Shown: positions 41,191 through 53,435, counted from the stretch's first letter. The stretch: 64,000 bases of DNA from Cryptomeria japonica (GCF_030272615.1 NC_081408.1:611573673-611637672); one strand, 5' to 3'. Notes: generated from the letters alone by a model not told the origin. Numbers and translations are program-made.

Positions 41191-43438
41191 TCTTGTTCCT
41201 TTTGCATTTAACATCCTTGTTGCAGATTTTGTATTTTGAAGTTGCAGATCTGATGTTTTTTGTAGCATTTTGATATTTTCATGTTTACGCACTTTCGAAT
41301 CGCATTTTTGATTTTCCGGCACATCTGCGACATCTGGAGTCACATCTATGTTATTGGCAATATTTTATTTTGCAGGTTCCAGGAAAGTGCGTTTGTGTTA
41401 TAAAATCGCGTTTGCACTGTTGTTAGCCGTGTTTGTGTCCAGAAGACGTGTCTGCATTCTGTAGTCATGTCTATGTCTCACAGAACCGTGTCTGTGTCAC
41501 AAAGTCGCGTCTGTGTTGAGGGTAATTGCGTCTGTGTTCACCAGTTTCAAATTTTGGGTTTTTATTGATTCGGTTTTTGGATTTTGCATTTAGGGTTTCA
41601 GATCTGGTTTATTTTGAGCTAACATTTTCAGATCTAGCTAACGAAATTGGTGCAGCTTGTCTTGAAAGCTAAATCATTTGGTTAAAGGCCCCTATTTTCA
41701 CAAAGTCTTTTGGGTTTAAAATTTACCTAACTTGTGTGCTTGCAGGAAGGGGTGATCATTTGAAACAATCCAAACTACTAACAACTCTTTGTTGCAGGTC
41801 CTTGGCAAGGGTTTTTGGATTTTTATTATGTGCCTTGTTTTCATAGAATAGCAAACACTTCAATTGGTGCACTAAAATTAAATCATTGTCTTTTGTGTCT
41901 TGAGCAATAGGCTCTTTTTGTTTAATCTTTAGAGGGCCTATCTTCCCGTGTGGTCATTAGGACTACTAGTGAGAAGAGAACGACCCAAGTGGTAGCGAGG
42001 AAAACCCACCTCTTCCGAACCACTATAAACAACTGTATTCATGGTGAAAACTATGGATAACATGTGCTGATTAGTTCATACCGACACTATGTCTCCCCAT
42101 AAACCCATTTGATCAAATTTATTGGATCAGTTGTAGGGCATAACCCCTACCGGCTGGGAGCCTTCTTTATTTACAGAGTTGAAAGTGCCGCATGTATGGC
42201 CACACGAGCGGATGCCCTTACTAGCACCTTTTTGTTTTAGAAGCCCAAATCCTTCTAGTTGTTGAGGCAGGAGGTCGGACCTCTAGTAGCAGCCCACACA
42301 CATATGGTTCTTAGTAGAGATACAAAGTTCACCACGAGAAGTTATCGTGGGGACTGATGCTTGGCTGACTTGAGAAGTGAGTGCCGAGGGTGGAGCTAGT
42401 GAGGTCAAGCATCTAAGTATCCGCTCTGAATAGCGTAGCCTCGGGGGTAAAACCCCATGTGGGATCAACAACTATTGTCTTGGCTATCCATAAGAATTGT
42501 GCTTGACTTATTTTAAACATTCAAAACATTCAAGACCAAACAACAAAACATTGTGTCTATTGTGTCTTCAAGTGTATGCAAAACATTTTTACATCAAACA
42601 ACACACTTTTCTTGGAGTCATTTTGAGTCTAGACACTTGCAAACATTGGGTCTTCATCAACACTGTGTCCTCTTGTCACAAAAAATAGTCAAATAGTCAG
42701 ATTTGGTCACAACAAAAACAACTTCACAGATTGGAAAAAATTGCACAAATTTTGCAGAAACGCGTATGTGTCTGACATAATAGCGTCTGTGTTGTATAAC
42801 TGCGTCTGTGAACGGCAAAAATGCATCTGTGTTTACAAAATCAACATTACACTTTGCAAAAACAATCTCAGAAACGCGTTTGTGTTAAACAGAGCCACGT
42901 CTGCGTCAGGAAACCGCGTCTGTGAAGTATACAGGCGCGTCTGTGTTCAGAATTGAAAAAACTATTACAGTCCAGCAAACAAACACAGTCAGTTTCAGAA
43001 TTCTTGAGCTTCCTAGGTCATTTCTCTAGGATTTCATTTAGCAGTCAACCTGTCTTTGGGTCTCACAAAGTCCATCATTGCTTCACACCTTACATTACAT
43101 TCACATTTGTCTAAACTTGAGTCAAAAGGTCACTTGCTTGTCCTCATTATACTTTGTCAACACACTACATACAACAACACTTTGCTAAGTGGTCCCTCAT
43201 CAAGGTTTCTTACCTTTGGGTCTCATTTGGTCTTACTTAGAGTCAAGGTCAACTTACCTCATCAAGAGAAACTATCCTCTCTTTGGAAGCCACACCTACT
43301 CTACTACATAAATACTTGGTCTTACACTTTGGACATTGCAAGTACACCTCAGATTCATTTACATTCCATCCAACTCTTGGTCTTCCATACTCTTTCCATA
43401 TTCATCTAGTCTCACACATCTTGGTCAATACCTAGTTC
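41191..43438 (+). other. T3 long leader
   Basis: About 2.25 kb of untranslated sequence like that of T2. It includes two clusters of a CGCGTCTGTGTT-like motif (about 41300-41545 and 42757-42950), TTGCAGG acceptor-like sites and a conserved block at about 41950-42500. No conserved protein frame is seen. Confidence 0.6.
42757..42950 (+). repeat. Periodic CGCGTCTGTGTT motif cluster in T3 leader
   Basis: Eight degenerate copies (CGCGTATGTGTC, AGCGTCTGTGTT, TGCGTCTGTGAA, TGCATCTGTGTT, CGCGTTTGTGTT, CACGTCTGCGTC, CGCGTCTGTGAA, CGCGTCTGTGTT). Most are spaced about 20-23 bp apart, with one gap of about 60 bp. T2 has the same cluster at 20960-21150. Confidence 0.8.
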
Positions 43439-45052
43439 ATGGTTGAAACCCGTCTTCAAAAATCTAGGAGAGAAACTAAAGAGGCTCAAAAGTTTGCAAA
43501 CATGAGTTCTTATGAGTATCAGAATGATAGCTTTTTCAATTCTGATCATACTACATTACCTGACATGGATTCCTATAGAAACATTCCAAATGTTGAGAAC
43601 ATGGACACTACAAACAATAATGCTACACACCATGACAATATGGACAACTTTTTCGTACATTCAGCAGATGTGGAAGAATCCATTATGAATCCCCATTTCA
43701 ATCGATTGGTTAAGGAAATAATGAGAAGGGATAGACAATACTTCTTACAAATGATGGCACAAAGTGGAGCCAAGATACCTCATGATTTTGACATGTCTCA
43801 AATAATGGAAAATCGACCTTTACAACAACCTCACTCCAACATGGATCAAAGAAGGCCTAATAGTGGAGGCAATAGAGGACCACATATGGTACCTGAATCA
43901 CCATCATCTTTGCTTAAAAAACCAGAGGTCCCACATACACATGGTCAAGCATATGATACTCACCTTCATAGGCCATTATGGAAGTCTTATGCAGACAGAT
44001 ATGCTCAATCACATACCAATGCTAAGGATAAACCACCAAAGCAATTGGATATTCAAAGGCATTCTCAAAATTTGGACACAAGGAAACCCCGTGTCAAATT
44101 TGGGGGCAACACATTAGAACATGACATGCCTATAGAGTATGGTGTTCCTCAACATGAATCTATACCAAGTGGTCCATATACACAGCATCACTATAGACCT
44201 CCTCCATATGAACATGTGTATGATCAATATCATCCATATATGCAACATGCTCCTCCTCCAATTGGTGCCTCAAGCATAGGGTATGGTCCAAGAAGTTGAT
44301 CTCCACCTAAGAGCAATTTGGAACAACAAATCAGGGACTTACAAAAGAAAATGGAGGACATAAATACACCGAAGCCAACATACACAATGAGAGACATATG
44401 TCCTTATCCATTTGACAAGAGCATTCCAATGCCTCCATTTCCTACACACTTTGTGATGCCCAAGTTTGATGGGTATAGAGGAAAAGGGGATCTTGAGGCA
44501 CACATAAGATAGTTTTTCATAGCTTGCATTGAGATAGCAGCAGAAGAGATATATTTGATGAGATTATTCCCATAGAGCTTAGGTGATCAAGCTATGGAAT
44601 GGTTCTCCCAACTCCCACTTGGTATAAAATCATGGGGTGATCTAGCAGAGGCATTTATTCAACATTTCTCCTACAACATAGAGACAGACATATCAGTCAC
44701 TACTTTTTGCAACACCAAGCAAAAAGAGGGAGTGTCTTTTGCATCATTTTTACAAAGATGGAGGAATCTAGCCAGCAGATGCTCTTGTGAAATTCCACAA
44801 AAACAAATGGTAGAAATGTTCACCCAAAATGTTAACAAAGACATTGGCTATGATCTAAGAAAAGCTTGTTTGTCCACCTTCAAGGATGTTATTGAAAAAG
44901 GCTTAGCAATAGAAAAGGTCCTAATTGAACAAGGAGTCATCAAGATATTCAAGGAAAACAAAGATGACTTTAAAGGAAAAGACAAACCAAGATTTTGGAA
45001 TAAAAACAAGAACACAGTCAATGATGGTGTTGTTGATGCCAACACAGTGTGA
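43439..45052 (+). pseudogene. T3 gag
   Basis: Starts at ATG 43439 ('MVETRLQKSRRETKEAQKFA'), with a long Asn/Pro/His-rich N-terminal region of about 290 residues. The capsid core follows after TGA 44297 and TAGs at 44510 and 44573: 'PKFDGYRGKGDLEAHIR', 'DQAMEWFSQLPLGIKSWGDL' and 'FASFLQRWRNLASRCSCEIP'. This is the Retrotrans_gag fold, which assembles the particle. TGA 45050 ends this stretch, but the frame continues. All lesions are stops, with no frameshifts. Confidence 0.88.
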
Positions 45053-45715
45053 CCCAAATTCATCTTTCCGGGATCAAGTTCTACAAACAATCAAGCGAAT
45101 ATTCAAACAACTTCCAGATCACAAAGGAAGTACACTCCATTGGGAGAACCACTTGAGTCATTTTTCAGGAAGCTAGTGGCAAACAAGGTAATCACAGTTC
45201 CAGATTTTCCTCCATATGAACCAAAGGTTAAACCAAATTGGTGGAACGATGATGAGTATTGTGAATTCCATAAGAGCAAGGGTCATAAGACAAGAAATTG
45301 TCATCGACTGAAGTACATCATACAAGATCTCATTGATAGGGGTGACATTGAGATTGAAGGGCACTCATCCAATCAAGAACATGAAATGTTTAAGGAACCA
45401 TTCCCAAAGCATGAGAAGGGAAAAGCTAAAGCCATAGATGACCAAACCAACTATACCAAAGCATCCTATAACTATGATTCAACTATCAATTACATCTTGA
45501 TGGACAATTATGTCTCTACCATTATCATCAAGGAAAAAGCCCCTGAGAATTCTACCCAGAGACCCAAGATCATTCTAAAAGGTGTTGGATCTTCTTCCGA
45601 ACCTACCTCTGAATGTCATGTTACAACCCGCCGAGGTGAATTCACTTTGCAAGGTGCTCCAGCTAAAAACACTGCTTCCTCATCAACCAAACCTGAGTAT
45701 GACCTTGTAGAATAG
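45053..45715 (+). pseudogene. T3 nucleocapsid region
   Basis: It continues the Gag frame. 'LESFFRKLVANKVITVPDFP' leads into 'EYCEFHKSKGHKTRNCHRLK', a C-X2-H-X5-H-X4-C knuckle characteristic of Tat-type Gags, and 'YIIQDLIDRGDIEIEG'. A linker rich in Lys, Thr and Ser runs to TAG 45713. Its role is binding element RNA. All four knuckle ligands are present. Confidence 0.85.
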
Positions 45716-46558
45716 TTAGGGAAGACACCCGCACTCATCTCCATACTTGAGCTCTTACACATATCCCCTGCACATAAAGCCATTCTTGACAAAAATTTGA
45801 GAGACACTCCTATTCCTATTGATCTGAACGTGGACCAGTTTCAAGCCATGGTGGGATACCTTTCCATTCCACATTCCCTTACATTCATAGAAGCCGATGA
45901 CGCCTCCGTAAGTCAGCCACATAATGCACCATTACACATTGAAGCCTTAATACACAAACATAGAATCAAACGAGTCCTGATAGATGGAGGAGCAGGTCTA
46001 AATATTTGTACATTGAGCACAATTAAACAATTGGGATATTCTGATAAAGCTGTGAATTCTACAAACAAAATCATCATCAAGGCATATGATGATGAAGAGC
46101 ATTCATCCAAGGGTACAGTCATCTTACCTCTCAGAGTTGGGCTAGTTATGAAGGATGTGGTTTGTCAAGTCCTAGACCTTGATCTCACATACAATATATT
46201 GCTAGGATGTCCATGGATTCATGAGATGAGCGCAGTCCCATCTACATATCATCGATGTATCAAGTTTCCACACAATGTAGTTGAAGTGACCACCAAAGCT
46301 GACCCAAATCCATTCATATATTGCAACAATCTGCGACCTAGATCAAAAATAACAATTTCAACCAATCGAGAGGCTATTCCTTCATCGAGATATGTGGATC
46401 CAGAATCCTTGAAAGCTTCTACATCAAAACAAGCAGAGATCAAAGAAAAGTTCAAGTTTAATGACATGGGATGTGGTGAGTATATATTTCATGTTGATCA
46501 ACTCCCACTATCTCCTAAGGTATTCAGTCAACAAGAACAACTTACAAGCAATTGGTAA
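45716..46558 (+). pseudogene. T3 protease-like domain
   Basis: Same frame. 'RIKRVLIDGGAGLNICTLST' places Asp-Gly-Gly at the aspartic-protease active site, where Asp-Ser/Thr/Asn-Gly is usual. 'LDLDLTYNILLGCPWIHEMS' is the conserved second half of the fold, followed by 'CIKFPHNVVEV'. TAA 46556 follows 'QEQLTSNW'. T1 carries a diverged version of the same domain. Apart from the flanking stops it is uninterrupted. Confidence 0.8.
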
Positions 46559-47251
46559 TGCCAAGGAATTGGGTGTGAACCACCTAGTGTTGTGGCTACT
46601 AAGTCTAAATGCAAATCTCCTCTAGTGGTGCAAGCAACTCTTGATATCAATAGTCCTAAGAGTGGTTCCAGCGAAGAATCTATTGAGCATATCGCCAACC
46701 CTCTTGATAACTCACATAGCCTTACCATATCATCCACTCATTCCATTTCCACTCCACTTCCAGACTTGGATCAACAAGAATTACAAAAGCCCTTACTCAT
46801 TGGGGATCAAAAATCAAGCTTTGAAAAGAAAAATCTAAAAGTCAATAATAAAGAAAAGTCCTTTAGTCCAAATCAAAATCAAAAGCTATTGGACTCTGCA
46901 AAAATCAAAGTCAAGGATAAAAATCCTATGAAGAAAAAAGAGAAAGAGTTGATCTCCCCTAATATCAAAATAACTAGGGGCAAAAGTTCTACAATTTCAA
47001 GTCAAAAAGCATATTTGTTGATCCTAAGTCTCCATCATGCTATCCTACTTTCACTTCTTTTCGCAATCATAAGCCTTCATCACTCATCCACTGGTTTCGC
47101 ACATCCCTTCCCTTCTGGCGATACATCATGGAACTTTAATGGAGCTTCCTCAAGGGACTTTGTTATCAGGGATGCCCAAACTTCTTTAGGTGACACACAT
47201 ACGGGCCTGTGTAGTCCACACACTAGTAATTCTATCTCAATTCCTTTATGA
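46559..47251 (+). pseudogene. T3 spacer region in the polyprotein frame, with a hydrophobic segment
   Basis: Same frame, in the place where reverse transcriptase should start. It is Ser/Lys/Asn-rich ('KSGSSEESIEHIANPLDNSH'), then contains a hydrophobic run 'AYLLILSLHHAILLSLLFAI' (47009-47068) long enough to cross a membrane. It ends at TGA 47249. No enzyme motif is present and I do not recognise a domain. It could be scrambled remains of a non-coding stretch that happens to be open. Confidence 0.5.
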
Positions 47252-47533
47252 AGGAAGACTGTCGCTCGAGCTACATTTCATTCAGTCAAGGAACATTGCA
47301 GTTACAATCATAAGGTTAAGCCTCGCACATTCAAGGTGGGTGACTTAGTTTTCAAAGAAAATCCTAAAAATCAGCAGGATAGAGAGAAGAAGGGCAAGTT
47401 CAAACAAAACTGGCTTGGTCCTTACATCATTACAGCAGCATATGGATCTAGGGCATATCAGCTCTCAACTACAGAAGGTGAACATTTGGAGGATCCTATC
47501 AACAACATGCACCTTCGTAGGTTTTACACATAG
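47252..47533 (+). pseudogene. T3 integrase C-terminal (GPY/F) end
   Basis: Same frame. 'HKVKPRTFKVGDLVFKENPK', 'KFKQNWLGPYIITAAYGSRA' and 'INNMHLRRFYT' are the GPY/F module and end of a Ty3/gypsy integrase, closing at TAG 47531. The catalytic D,D,E core that should precede it is gone. The module normally helps the enzyme bind DNA and form multimers. Keeping the frame with Gag across the deletion is notable. Confidence 0.88.
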
Positions 47534-49442
47534 CTCTTCAGAGTATCCTAAGCTGAAAAATACAAAAGAAAATTCAAAAATTTCAAAAATACAAAAAAAA
47601 TTATAAAACAAAAAAATCGTTACTTGGTGAAAACCTGACAAACAAGCGCCTTGTGACACAAAAAATATTGAAAAATCAAAAAAAGTAAAGAGAAATAATT
47701 TCATCGAACGGTGAAAACCACTTTGGTGGTGCCCTAGGCAAGTACCATGGTGAAAACTGGGTCACTAGCACCATGCGTAGAGACATTGCTCCTCCCTCCT
47801 TTAGGATTCTCTTTTATCACTTCACTTTGCACACACTCACGACCAATTCATCCATAATAAACTTACCCATTCCCATCATGGCTTGTTATTGATCTCCCTA
47901 AGATTGGTTAGCCATTCATAATAAACCTCCCTTTTCATCCCTTTCCATCGATAATAAATCAGATCCTCTGTGGCTAAGGCAAATCCTACATCTAGTGATG
48001 GGTGTGGAACTCAGAACATCACATGTTTCGAGGAGTACAATTTCTTCCAGCTTCCTTCAGTCTATCTGCACACAATCTGCAATAAAGTAACATTTGCATC
48101 ACAGATCCGCAATAAAGTTTCATCTTCTCCACAATAAAGTATCAGTTTCATGGATTCAGTCAGTTTTAGATGAGACACAGCAGCAACAATGGGCTTCAAC
48201 AAATCAAATCTTTCAACAGACTCAGACAACATTATGGTTCAGTGCTATCTATCCTTTCTGTGAAAGTAAACATTGTGACCACAATCAAATAAGACTTATA
48301 CAAGTGACAAGAGACACTAAACTTGAGGACTACAGTGGATGTTGGTGTCGAGTCTAGGTTTTCTTTTGATTTCATCTTTTGGTGACATGTCTTTTAGCTT
48401 TTCCAGGATGTCTCTGACTAGAGATTCTATCTCTAGGATGTCTTTGACTAGAAAGGCAAGGATGGGGTATCGTCACCTATTTATATTTGTTGTCTGTGGA
48501 TTGTCTCTTAGTAATGCTATGACTTGTCCAAGGATATGAGGACACTGTGAGTCTAGTATGAACTGGGGCATTCCTTGTTTGTGATTATCTTATCTCCATG
48601 CAAACAGGTACAATGACTTTCTGGGTCAAACATATGCCTCAATTGTCATAACCTACTTGCCATAATAAATCTAAATGATGATAACGCACAAGAAGCTCTT
48701 TTACTTTCATATCTTCTATCTTCCATCCCCCTTTCTTGATTGACTTCCATCGTCCTTCTCGAGTCCACGTAGCCTGCTATCACATGACTGAGTATAATGA
48801 CACACCAAAAATATTTGCATTTCATGTAGTTGCACCTGCATTACCACATATAAGCATTTCATACATACATCTAGATATCACAACTGCATCACATCCTGCA
48901 CACAACATCTGTTAGCACAATTTACATTTGCATTGTCATATTCATCTACATTACATACATTCACAATTACATTTGCATACACATGTAAAACATAAAAGAA
49001 CAAAAATATTGCATTGCATCATGTACATATTTGCATCCATATCATAAGCATCACATAGAAACATCTCATCACATAGGTATGCATGCATATAGCTGCCGCA
49101 AAGATTAATCATCTCATATATATATATAAAGTGTTATGATACAATGATATCAAAATCATATGGCTACAATCACCCGCAGGTGTCTACATCATCATACAAA
49201 ATGGTACAAAACTGATATAGAGGAACCCACTGATCACTCCTACCAGCATCGCCACTAGTGCTAATCCTGTCCATGTCTTGGTATCCCATGCCACATGTCT
49301 CAATCCCATAGCCTCAATAGCCGCTCGGTCCTCAAAGGTCAGCTCTGGTCGCAACCTTTGAGTTTATGGAAATCTCTCTTATGACTCCAGCATAGGCAAG
49401 TACTCCTGCAGTCAAGCAAATCAATCATCTCAATCCTAGTGA

Positions 49443-49616
49443 CACTCACTGTTCATCACAAAGTGTTGCTTCTATCCTAGTGGTACTCCCTGTTCATCAC
49501 AAAGTGCTACTCACATTTGCACTCACTGTTCATCACAAAGTGCTACTCATATTTTAGTACTCCCTATTCATCACAAAGTACTATATCTTGGTACTCACTA
49601 TTCATCACAAAGTGCC
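49443..49616 (+). repeat. Short tandem repeat in T3 3' region
   Basis: Five copies of a unit containing GTTCATCACAAAGTG (at 49451, 49492, 49529, 49567 and 49600), spaced 33-41 bp apart and separated by 'CTACTCAC'-like sequence. One base varies in the last two copies. Confidence 0.85.
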
Positions 49617-50251
49617 TTGATCTATCCTAGTCTTCCCTAGACGACCTGCTTGAGTGTATCCTCTCAGCAGCTTATCCAATCAACAGCATATGTTCATCAC
49701 AGAACTGCCGATTTGACCTAGAAGACACAAATTCATATTTTTGGACACAAACACATTTTCCTGACATAAACACGCATTTATTACTTTACCTAGCATGCAT
49801 TAATGACAACAAAAAATGCAACCAAGTATGAGGAGGTTTGGTGGTACTTACCAGCTCTCCTGCCTCTGTTGGCCTCTGAAATCGACGAATGCGGTCGAAT
49901 CTATGAATGAAGGCCATCGCTGCTGACTGCTACTACTCTTTTTTTTCGCTCTGCAATTTGCTCTCATGGATGTGTAAATGACAATGAGGATGTATTTTCC
50001 CCCCGTGGTCTATCTTATAGCCTACCCTAGCCCTCGCCCTCGTTTCCTGAGTCAGTTTTCATTATCCCATGACTCTATCACTTTATCCGATCAGTACATT
50101 CTACCCTTTCTTTCTTATCAAGAGATTCTCTGCAATCTTTTTAGACATTTTCATCCAATCTCTCGAGGGGGCATATCATTCCCATCTTGGGGCAACTTTG
50201 TATCACTTCATCTTATCTTCTTTGAAACAACACGACAAGCCGCATTGTCTC

Positions 50252-50265
50252 AAAGAGGGGCAAAA
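50252..50265 (+). other. T3 polypurine tract
   Basis: AAAGAGGGGCAAAA directly before the 3' LTR; likely plus-strand primer. Confidence 0.7.
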
Positions 50266-51028
50266 TGTAGACACCCAAAACTGTCCAGTCTAATTAAATA
50301 AATATTTTATTTATTTAATTATCTAAGCTTAATTCTTCTATTAATTAAATAAATCTTTATTTATTTAATTAATTCATTTATCCTCTTCTAACCTTATTTC
50401 TCATTTAAATAAATACATTTATTTATTTAAATTATCCTTTTCCTAAATTAAATAAATATCTTATTTATTTAATTGATCCCACTTCTTCTATTAATTAGAT
50501 AAATCTTTATTTATTTAACTAATTCATTAACCTTTTCTACCCATGATACATGTCATTCATCTCTTAATTCATACACTACCTACCCCTTTCATTATTTTAT
50601 TATTTCTTTTACCTACCCTCTAATCATAGCCGACCTCCTTTTACACCTCTCAATCTTATCCCTCCATTTCATATAGTGTCTTCTATATAAGGAGATGCTT
50701 CCTTCATTATCAAACCCTAATTGTTCTATGCATTCTAATCAATCATCTTAAGGACTTGACTGCACTACGATCCTACTTGCAACCACATTCCGTTCTTTGT
50801 TGAGCTCTTGTGCACATAAAATCTGAGAGAAAATATATCAAGCAAGATCAATGGAGATAGGAAGAATGGAGATCAAAACCCTATTGGACATGCAATGGTA
50901 TAATCTTTGTGATTTCATTTGATTTGCGTTGTCTTAGGTAATCTTCATATGTTATGGTGGATCTTTGTTGTTTTTAGGCTAGGGTTTTGTGGTTGAATTC
51001 ATTTAGCCTTTCAATATTGTTATTATTG
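50266..51028 (+). repeat. T3 3' LTR
   Basis: TGTAGACACCC start. It matches the 5' LTR up to 'TTATTATTG' (51028), with an intact AT-rich block. TATA box TATATAAG at 50684-50691. The terminal sequence differs from the 5' LTR end, so the exact edge is uncertain by about 20 bp. Confidence 0.82.
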
Positions 51029-53430
51029 TTCTTCATTGCGTGTATTTTTCTTTGTTTTGTTTAATTGTCTCATTCTACTCTACTATTCAAGGGCACAAGT
51101 CAATCATAGCTGTGTTTCTTTCAAGGAAAAAATAATTGACTTGTTTCCAAATGTTAGATTTGTGATACTCTTTGCAAAACATGTTTATAGACCTTGGATT
51201 TGATACCATCATGTAAAGTAAGGTGATTGTGTTTAGCTATGTATATGGATTCTATCTTTACAAGAAACACATTTGAAGCACATTTGCAAGCTGTGCAACA
51301 CCAACCGACATTCAAATGGGTCACTGTTCATTGCAATTATTGCTATGGAAATTTTTATGTTACATTTTCAATTATATGCTTTGGGTTATTGAAGTTTTGG
51401 TTTTTTTTTAATGAATATGTTTTTTTTATTAAATTACAAAATATAATAATACAATTTCCTAAAAAAGAGATAGGTGATAGAAGGCACTAGAATAGAATTT
51501 GAAATAAAGATGAAATCAAAGAATACTAATTAGTGATGCAGTTTTAATTAATGTGATGCTGTTGTTATTTTGTGATATTAATTTTTGTATTGTATATAGC
51601 ATTACTCTTATATATACATAAGTAATAGTGTTTCTACACCGCTAAGGATGACCGAGAAGCACCGGTCACAAAGGAAGCCCCAACAAATATATTTTCTTAA
51701 TTTTAACACATAACTTTCAAAATTATCTTATATTTAATTCTACACAATTTTTAAATTAATAAAATCTTTTTATCATATATTAAAATCCCAAAAACTTTTA
51801 TTATCAAACCAAATCACTCAAAACAACAAAGACGTCTACCAAACTATTTTGAAAAGCTTACAGCTGCAGCAAGATGGACCAATAAACAGACCAAATACAT
51901 TTCAATCTCTATGGAATCACACTTTTGTTGATAAATGAATTATTATTTAATACATTTTATTTACTGTATGTTGTGATTGTTTGACACACATTAAGCCGCA
52001 GTGAAACAGATCAACTAGTCAACGAATAGGTTTGTTTTTCTTCTTAGCTTTCACTCGTTAACTTTTTATGGCAGCTGTCTTTTTTATTATGAACATTTCT
52101 TTTCCAGTGAGAGTAATTATTGTCTTTCTTTCCATCTTTATAACGTTGTACTTGTAGGCCTCTAGGTAAGCATGATTGTAGGTGGAGATAGGTATAAGTT
52201 TCAATGGGTACTATTTTATTATTTTATTTGGAGTGATATAGTATGGGGTTGGCATCTTTATAAAGTTGTAGTCTTTTAGGTAAGCATGATTATAGACCAT
52301 CTAGAAGTTAGGTATAAGTTCTAATGGTTATTTCATGATATTTCATAGAGTAGTTTAAATGTTTCTTGTAATATTGTACTTTATATTATGGTGCAAAGGA
52401 GTAAATTATTTGTTTTGTAACAAGGAAAGACTATTTAAAATTGACATTTTTCATAGCAATTGAGTGACAATCAGAAGCACTTCATTTAGTGAACTTGGGT
52501 TATAGCACGTGCGTTCATGGCATACTAAAGAATCCCCCTATTTTCAAACAATATTGCCCTAAAATCTTTTTTTGTCACTCCCTCCCAATACATGGCCTGA
52601 ATTAAAAGTTCCCCTATTTTCACAAGATATTGTATTTTTTTCAAAACCCAAATTAAACCCCCCCTATTTTCACCAATACACAATATGTTGTACCCTCATT
52701 TTTGGGATATTAAACCCCCCAATATGAATGCACATGATATAATATTGCCCAACCAGTGAAGCCCCCGTGGTGACAACTAGTCATGGAGACATTTTAGAGA
52801 AAGATCTAGTAGTCATGTAGCTTAATTTTTTTCTCACATTTTTTTATAGCAATTATAAAAAAAAAATTAGTATGTTTTCGTGAATAAAGGATTTGGAGTT
52901 ATATTTTGTAATCTTGTGCATTAAATATTACATGGACAATGATTATATCTTTATTGGATTATTTTAAAACATGTACAAAAGTTTGATCTTAGCATGTGCA
53001 TGAAGATATCTATTATTGGTCATTTTATATTTTACTATATGATTGATTGTTTATTTGATGTGACTTGGAATAATGAATGTTTCTAACCTATTTTCTGTGT
53101 ACAAAGATAATGATTATTAAAACTTATTATTACAAATAATATATATAAAAAATTCATTATTATACAACACGTAACAACTCTTAGAACCCGTAAAACCCAT
53201 TTACCTTAATCAAAAACAACTCTTAAAATAAATTCAATTATGATTCATCTCATTTATTTTATGTCATACAAAGATTAATTTGTAATGGCATAACTTTTCA
53301 CCTTGTGCTATCTAGGAGTGAAGGGAAAGGCATTTCACACTTCTTGATTCCATGAAGACCATTTTGAGAACCCCTAATAACCCATAAATGAGGTGGTTCT
53401 CTATGTATGGAAGACAAGGTAGCTGAACAA
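51029..53430. other. Intergenic region without recognised genes
   Basis: 2.4 kb of AT-rich sequence. It has a weak local duplication sharing 'CTCTAGGTAAGCATGATTGT' (about 52160) with a similar stretch at about 52277. Three occurrences of CCCCTATTTTCA lie between 52535 and 52670. Nothing else is recognised. Confidence 0.45.
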
Positions 53431-53435
53431 CTTCC
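53431..53435. repeat. Left target-site duplication of K5
   Basis: CTTCC, identical to 63059-63063. Confidence 0.8.

Larger units (their letters stand above)
47534..50265 (+). other. T3 3' untranslated region
   Basis: 2.7 kb without a recognisable gene. It contains a tandem repeat (49443-49616) and ends in the polypurine tract. Short open stretches such as 48094-48357 have no domain signature. Confidence 0.6.
40411..51028 (+). mobile_element. T3: Tat-like Ty3 element with Gag, protease and integrase tail only
   Basis: This 10.6-kb plus-strand element has LTRs at 40411-41169 and 50266-51028, a primer site and a 2.3-kb leader. A single frame at 43439-47533 encodes Gag, a protease-like region, a spacer and the C-terminal end of integrase. 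A 2.7-kb 3' region ends in a purine tract (AAAGAGGGGCAAAA, 50252-50265). Reverse transcriptase, RNase H and the integrase core are absent. Both flanks read TTCTT (40406-40410 and 51029-51033), a candidate target duplication. The last 21 bp of the 5' LTR have no clear match at the end of the 3' LTR. Confidence 0.85.

Noticed and set aside
49443-49616. Regularly spaced repeats considered as a CRISPR array
   Set aside because: Repeat unit is short, spacing varies from 33 to 41 bp, spacers are similar to each other, and the locus is inside a plant retrotransposon.
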